From assembly GCA_902602695.1 (NCBI GenBank), contig CACKRO010000003.1, forward strand, positions 62,001 through 126,000: a DNA stretch of 64,000 nt. The letters are read 5' to 3'. This DNA is from an uncultured Alphaproteobacteria bacterium (lineage in GTDB: Bacteria; Pseudomonadota; Alphaproteobacteria; HIMB59; GCA-002718135). Made by a program: the position numbers and the translations under genes. The notes under the pieces were generated by a model that was not told the origin of the DNA, ran no database searches, and saw nothing but the letters and a program-made list of their open reading frames with translations. Positions within the stretch are counted from its first letter, which is position 1; the number at the start of each line of letters is the position of its first letter. Of the stretch, positions 60,713 to 64,000 are shown in pieces.

Positions 60713-62287
60713 ATGAAAAAGACTTTAAGCATAGTTTTGTCTTTGCTTTTCATGGGTATTTTTTCACCAGCAATTGCAAATAATATTAAGTGGTCAATGC
60801 CAGGTGATTCATTAACTCTTGATCCGCACGCACAAAACGAAGGACCAACTCATATGGTGTCTCGTCAGGTTTACGAAAGTTTAGTAACTCGAGGTATCAA
60901 TATGGAAATAGAAGCTCAGCTTGCTGAGTCATGGGATGCAACTGCTCCAGACACATGGATTTTCAATATTCGAAAAGGTGTTAAATTTCATGATGGATCT
61001 TCTTTAACTGCCAGTGATATAGCTTTTAGTATCAATAGAGCAAAAACTGCTCCTTCTGATATGGTTGATTTAATTAAAAGTATTAAATCAGCAAGAGCAA
61101 TCGATGATCACACAGTTGAAGTAAAAACTGATGGACCAAACCCAATTCTTTTGAGTCAGCTAACTCAGATTTTTGTAATGTCTGAAGCATGGTCAAAAGC
61201 AAACGGTTGTGAAGTATCATACAATTGGGATGCAGGAGAAACATCTTATTGTGCATCTAATTCAAACGGATCTGGACCTTTCAAAATTACACTTAGAGAA
61301 CAAGATGTAAGAACTGTTCTTGAAAAAAATAATGATTGGTGGGGAGATGATAGTACATTTAATGTTGATACCATTGAATTATTACCAATAGCAAATGATG
61401 CAACAAGAGTTGCAGCTCTTCTTTCTGGAGAAATTGATTACACGAATGTTGTACCAGTGCAAGATATCGAAAGAATTAAATCTTCTTCTGGACACAATGT
61501 AAAAATGACTCCTCAAAATAGAACAATATTTTTTGGTATGGATCAAGGTTCGGCTGAATTAAATTCATCTAACATTAAAGGTAAAAATCCTTTTGCAGAT
61601 AAAAGAGTTCGTCTAGCTATGTATCATGCATTAGATATGGAAGCTATTAAGGACAAGGTAATGAGGGGTCAAAGTGCTCCTGCAGGAATTATTACTGCTC
61701 CTGGTGTTAATGGCCATACAGCAGAACGTGATCAAAGAATGCCTTATGATCCTGAGATGTCGAAAAAACTTTTAGCAGAAGCTGGATATCCAGATGGTTT
61801 TGACGTGACTCTAGATTGTCCGAATGATCGTTACATAAACGATGAAGCAATCTGTGTTGCTGCAATTGGTATGTTTGCTAAAATTGGAGTTAATGTAACT
61901 CTTGATGCAAAAACTAAAAGCCAACACTTCTCAGAAGTTAAAGAGGGTGATGCAAATGGCATGACTAGTGACATGTACATGTTAGGTTGGGGTGTTCCAA
62001 CTTTTGACAGTCATTATGTATACTCATACTTATTTGATAGCGCTGGTAGCTGGAACAAAGTTAATTTTAGCAATGCTAGAGTTGATGAGTTAGTAGCAGC
62101 AATGGGTGTTGAAACTGATCTAGATAAAAGAAATGCTATGATTGCAGAAGCTTGGGATATTACTCAAGATGATGTAACATATCTTCCTTTACATCACCAA
62201 GTTGTTAACCAAGCATCAAAAAGTAATGTCGATGTTCCAATTAGAATGAACAACGAGCCATTATTTAGATTTGCAAACGTAAACTAA
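60713..62287 (+). CDS. ABC transporter family-5 periplasmic binding protein
   Basis: An upstream in-frame ATG at 60677 exists, but GGAGGAAAT at 60701-60709 and a signal peptide starting MKKTLSIVLSLLF place the start at 60713 (524 residues, cleavage near residue 23 after AIA). The mature protein has NIKWSMPGDSLTLDPHAQNEGPT, WIFNIRKGVKFHDGSSLTASDIAFSINRA near 81-109, and DKRVRLAMYHALDMEAIKD near 295-313, all family-5 hallmarks. It matches DppA-type length, in contrast to the long protein at 1478. Ligand: dipeptides, peptides or other; not readable. A hairpin and Opp-type permeases follow. Confidence 0.93.
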   Translation: MKKTLSIVLSLLFMGIFSPAIANNIKWSMPGDSLTLDPHAQNEGPTHMVSRQVYESLVTRGINMEIEAQLAESWDATAPDTWIFNIRKGVKFHDGSSLTASDIAFSINRAKTAPSDMVDLIKSIKSARAIDDHTVEVKTDGPNPILLSQLTQIFVMSEAWSKANGCEVSYNWDAGETSYCASNSNGSGPFKITLREQDVRTVLEKNNDWWGDDSTFNVDTIELLPIANDATRVAALLSGEIDYTNVVPVQDIERIKSSSGHNVKMTPQNRTIFFGMDQGSAELNSSNIKGKNPFADKRVRLAMYHALDMEAIKDKVMRGQSAPAGIITAPGVNGHTAERDQRMPYDPEMSKKLLAEAGYPDGFDVTLDCPNDRYINDEAICVAAIGMFAKIGVNVTLDAKTKSQHFSEVKEGDANGMTSDMYMLGWGVPTFDSHYVYSYLFDSAGSWNKVNFSNARVDELVAAMGVETDLDKRNAMIAEAWDITQDDVTYLPLHHQVVNQASKSNVDVPIRMNNEPLFRFANVN

Positions 62288-62300
62288 TAAATATTACATT

Positions 62301-62324
62301 TTCTGGCCAGTTTACTGGCCAGAA
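62301..62324 (+). other. Perfect 10-bp hairpin without T-tract immediately before the permease start
   Basis: TTCTGGCCAG and CTGGCCAGAA pair perfectly around a four-base TTTA loop. Downstream are A residues, not T, so it is not an intrinsic terminator on this strand. It begins 13 bases after the binding-protein stop and ends eight bases before the permease ATG at 62333, covering where a ribosome-binding site would be. It more likely protects the upstream mRNA 3' end or limits permease translation. Confidence 0.8.
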
Positions 62325-62332
62325 AAAAATCC

Positions 62333-63310
62333 ATGTTCACCTATTTCTTTAAAAGACTCCTTCAATCAATTCTTGTTATGATTGTTGTCGCTTTTGTTTC
62401 TTTTTCTTTATTTAATTTTGTTGGCGATCCAGTAAATAGTATGACCGGAGAAGATGCTTCAGATGAAAGGCGCGCTGAAGTTAGAGAAGTATTAGGTTTA
62501 AATGACCCAGTCTATGTTCAATTTTCCCGTTTTTTAGGTAATATAATTCAAGGTGATTTTGGTATATCATACCAATTAAAAAGAGAAGTATCAGATTTAA
62601 TTGCAGAAAGAATGCCTGCCACTTTAGAATTAGTTTTTGTATCTGCATTGATTGCTATCATCAGTGGTGTTATCTTGGGCGTCTATACCGGTATTCACAG
62701 AGACAGTTTTATTTCTAATATTATTCTTGTGATTTCTCTAGCTGGAGTTTCTCTGCCAACATTCATAATAGGAATAATGTTAATTTATTTATTTTCAGTA
62801 ATCTTAGGAGTTCTTCCATCTTTTGGAAGAGGTGAGGTAACGCAAATAGGTTTTTGGACTACAGGTTTTTTAACTACTTCTGGTCTAAAAGCACTCATAC
62901 TTCCATCTGTTACTTTAAGTCTATTTCAAATGACTTATGTCATCAGATTAGTTCGTGCTGAAATGATGGAAATTTTACAAACAGATTATATCAAATTTGC
63001 AAAAGCAAGAGGTATTAAAAGAAGTGTTATTAATTACAAACATGCACTCAAAAATGGATTAATCCCAGTAATTACTATTACGGGTATAAACATCGGCACA
63101 TTAATTGCTTTCTCAATAATTACAGAAACAGTTTTCCAATGGCCTGGTATGGGATCATTGTTTATCAAGGCTGTATACTTTGTCGACATTCCCATAATGT
63201 CAGCATACATGATTATGGTAGCTTTTATATTTGTTATGATAAATTTTATAGTAGATATCACTTACTATTTTATAGATCCAAGAATTAGACTGAAGGAAGA
63301 AGGAAGTTAG
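62333..63310 (+). CDS. ABC transporter permease, DppB/OppB family
   Basis: This 325-residue inner-membrane protein has an N-terminal helix (about 9-29), the GDPVN motif near 31-35, and a periplasmic loop ending GDFGISY. Five further helices carry the core, with the coupling loop FAKARGIKRSVINYKHALKN near 222-241 and the ending DPRIRLKEEG. It has DppB architecture and length. The start codon follows the hairpin by eight bases with no Shine-Dalgarno. The second permease begins two bases after its stop. Confidence 0.93.
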   Translation: MFTYFFKRLLQSILVMIVVAFVSFSLFNFVGDPVNSMTGEDASDERRAEVREVLGLNDPVYVQFSRFLGNIIQGDFGISYQLKREVSDLIAERMPATLELVFVSALIAIISGVILGVYTGIHRDSFISNIILVISLAGVSLPTFIIGIMLIYLFSVILGVLPSFGRGEVTQIGFWTTGFLTTSGLKALILPSVTLSLFQMTYVIRLVRAEMMEILQTDYIKFAKARGIKRSVINYKHALKNGLIPVITITGINIGTLIAFSIITETVFQWPGMGSLFIKAVYFVDIPIMSAYMIMVAFIFVMINFIVDITYYFIDPRIRLKEEGS

Positions 63311-63312
63311 AA

Positions 63313-64000
63313 ATGTTGCTTAAAACATTTAATAAAATTTATGATACTGATATTGGATATAGTTTCTTTAATTCTAAATTAGCAGTAATTTCTTCAACCA
63401 TATTTTTTATTATATTATTTTGTTCTGTATTTGCTGGGATAGTAGCTCCTTATAATCCTTTTGATCCAGCATCAGTTTCTTTAATGGATGCATTTACTCC
63501 TCCAGTATGGTCAGAAGGAGGAAATTTTAGTTTTATCTTAGGTACTGATCAACAGGGAAGAGATATGTTTTCAACAATGATTTATGGCTCAAGGATTTCA
63601 CTTATAGTTGGTTTTGCTTCTATAATTTTTGCAATGATACTTGGAATATTTCTTGGAATAACTGCTGGATATATTGGAGGTAGATATGAAATCATTGTAA
63701 TGCGTCTTACAGATGTACAATTAACTATTCCAAGCATTTTAATGGCTTTACTTGTAGATGGAATTGCAAGAGCAATTATTACACAATCAATGCATGATGA
63801 AATGGCAATTTATGTTTTGATATTTGCTATTGGTATTTCTGAATGGCCACAGTTTGCAAGAGTATCAAGAGCGTCAACTTTAGTAGAAAAAAATAAAGAG
63901 TATGTCTCGGCTTCAAGAATTATTGGACTATCAAATATATTAATTATGTTTAAGCATATTTTACCAAATATACTTAGACCCATTTTGGTAATTGCTACAA
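63313..64000 (+). CDS. ABC transporter permease, DppC/OppC family, cut by window end
   Basis: The frame opens at ATG 63313 and runs off the window after 229 codons. The N-terminal helix (about 20-45) ends in the IVAPYNPFDP motif typical of DppC. LGTDQQGRDMFS near 74-85 precedes the membrane core, then SLIVGFASIIFAMILGIFLG and the coupling-loop beginning EYVSASRIIGLSN near 199-212. Unlike the permease at 4630 it has only a short first periplasmic segment. The remaining helices and presumably the ATPase genes lie beyond the window. Confidence 0.9.
   Translation, partial: MLLKTFNKIYDTDIGYSFFNSKLAVISSTIFFIILFCSVFAGIVAPYNPFDPASVSLMDAFTPPVWSEGGNFSFILGTDQQGRDMFSTMIYGSRISLIVGFASIIFAMILGIFLGITAGYIGGRYEIIVMRLTDVQLTIPSILMALLVDGIARAIITQSMHDEMAIYVLIFAIGISEWPQFARVSRASTLVEKNKEYVSASRIIGLSNILIMFKHILPNILRPILVIAT

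Noticed and set aside
1-64000. tRNA, rRNA, CRISPR, insertion sequence or prophage features
   Set aside because: All gaps between genes were read; none holds a GC-richer cloverleaf-sized segment, regularly spaced repeats, transposase, integrase or flanking terminal repeats.

Overview
The window is very AT-rich and densely packed. It looks like a streamlined marine alphaproteobacterium. The signs are 5-aminolevulinate synthase (C4 heme route), HemJ, a GcrA-type domain, very short intergenic gaps and many ATGA start/stop overlaps. A HIMB59/AEGEAN-169-like or other SAR11-like sugar user would fit, but nothing here fixes the taxon. I see no tRNA, rRNA, insertion sequence, prophage or CRISPR array. 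No gap between genes exceeds about 180 bases.

Layout. 1-7758: a phosphonate-monoester-hydrolase-like formylglycine sulfatase (minus strand, cut by the window edge), diverging from a five-gene family-5/Opp-type ABC importer. 7777-11805: two Gfo/Idh/MocA oxidoreductases, an EamA permease and an aldose 1-epimerase. 11852-17220: a two-subunit sulfopyruvate-decarboxylase-like enzyme (ComDE), a PfkB kinase resembling sulfofructose kinase YihV, a 2-hydroxyacid dehydrogenase, and on the minus strand another Gfo/Idh/MocA enzyme and a FucI/AraA-like isomerase. 17287-28570: an alpha/beta hydrolase, a CUT1 sugar importer, three more Gfo/Idh/MocA enzymes, a second 2-hydroxyacid dehydrogenase and a glucuronate-isomerase-like protein. 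28575-33017: an SDR, UxuB, an Ldh2-type dehydrogenase and UxuA. 33117-37635: a ribose-type importer. 37628-44008: L-fucose dehydrogenase, fuconate dehydratase, fuconolactonase, alpha-L-fucosidase, sugar mutarotase, KDG kinase and KDPG aldolase. 44005-54485: housekeeping and envelope genes (ureohydrolase, peroxiredoxin, Nudix, MsrA, GcrA-like, Cfa, TolQ/OmpA pair, pentapeptide protein, EamA, HemA). 54541-59915: cytochrome b561 and a heme operon hemC-E-H-F-J. 59917-64000: Nth and a second family-5 importer running off the end.

How it works together. About 44 kb is one carbohydrate and organic-acid uptake and catabolism island with three importers. A hexuronate route can be assembled: UxaC-like, UxuB, UxuA, KdgK, Eda. 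So can an L-fucose oxidation route: cytoplasmic fucosidase, mutarotase, dehydrogenase, lactonase, dehydratase. The most intriguing block, 10753-17220 plus the CUT1 importer, could be a sulfosugar-to-sulfopyruvate pathway: mutarotase, FucI-like isomerase, YihV-like kinase, sulfolactate dehydrogenase and ComDE. That reading is a hypothesis. No aldolase, sulfolactaldehyde dehydrogenase or Xsc is in view. All four solute-binding-protein genes are followed by a perfect hairpin before the permease gene, and in three cases the hairpin sits almost on the permease start codon. Apart from the GcrA-like protein, no transcription factor is recognisable.
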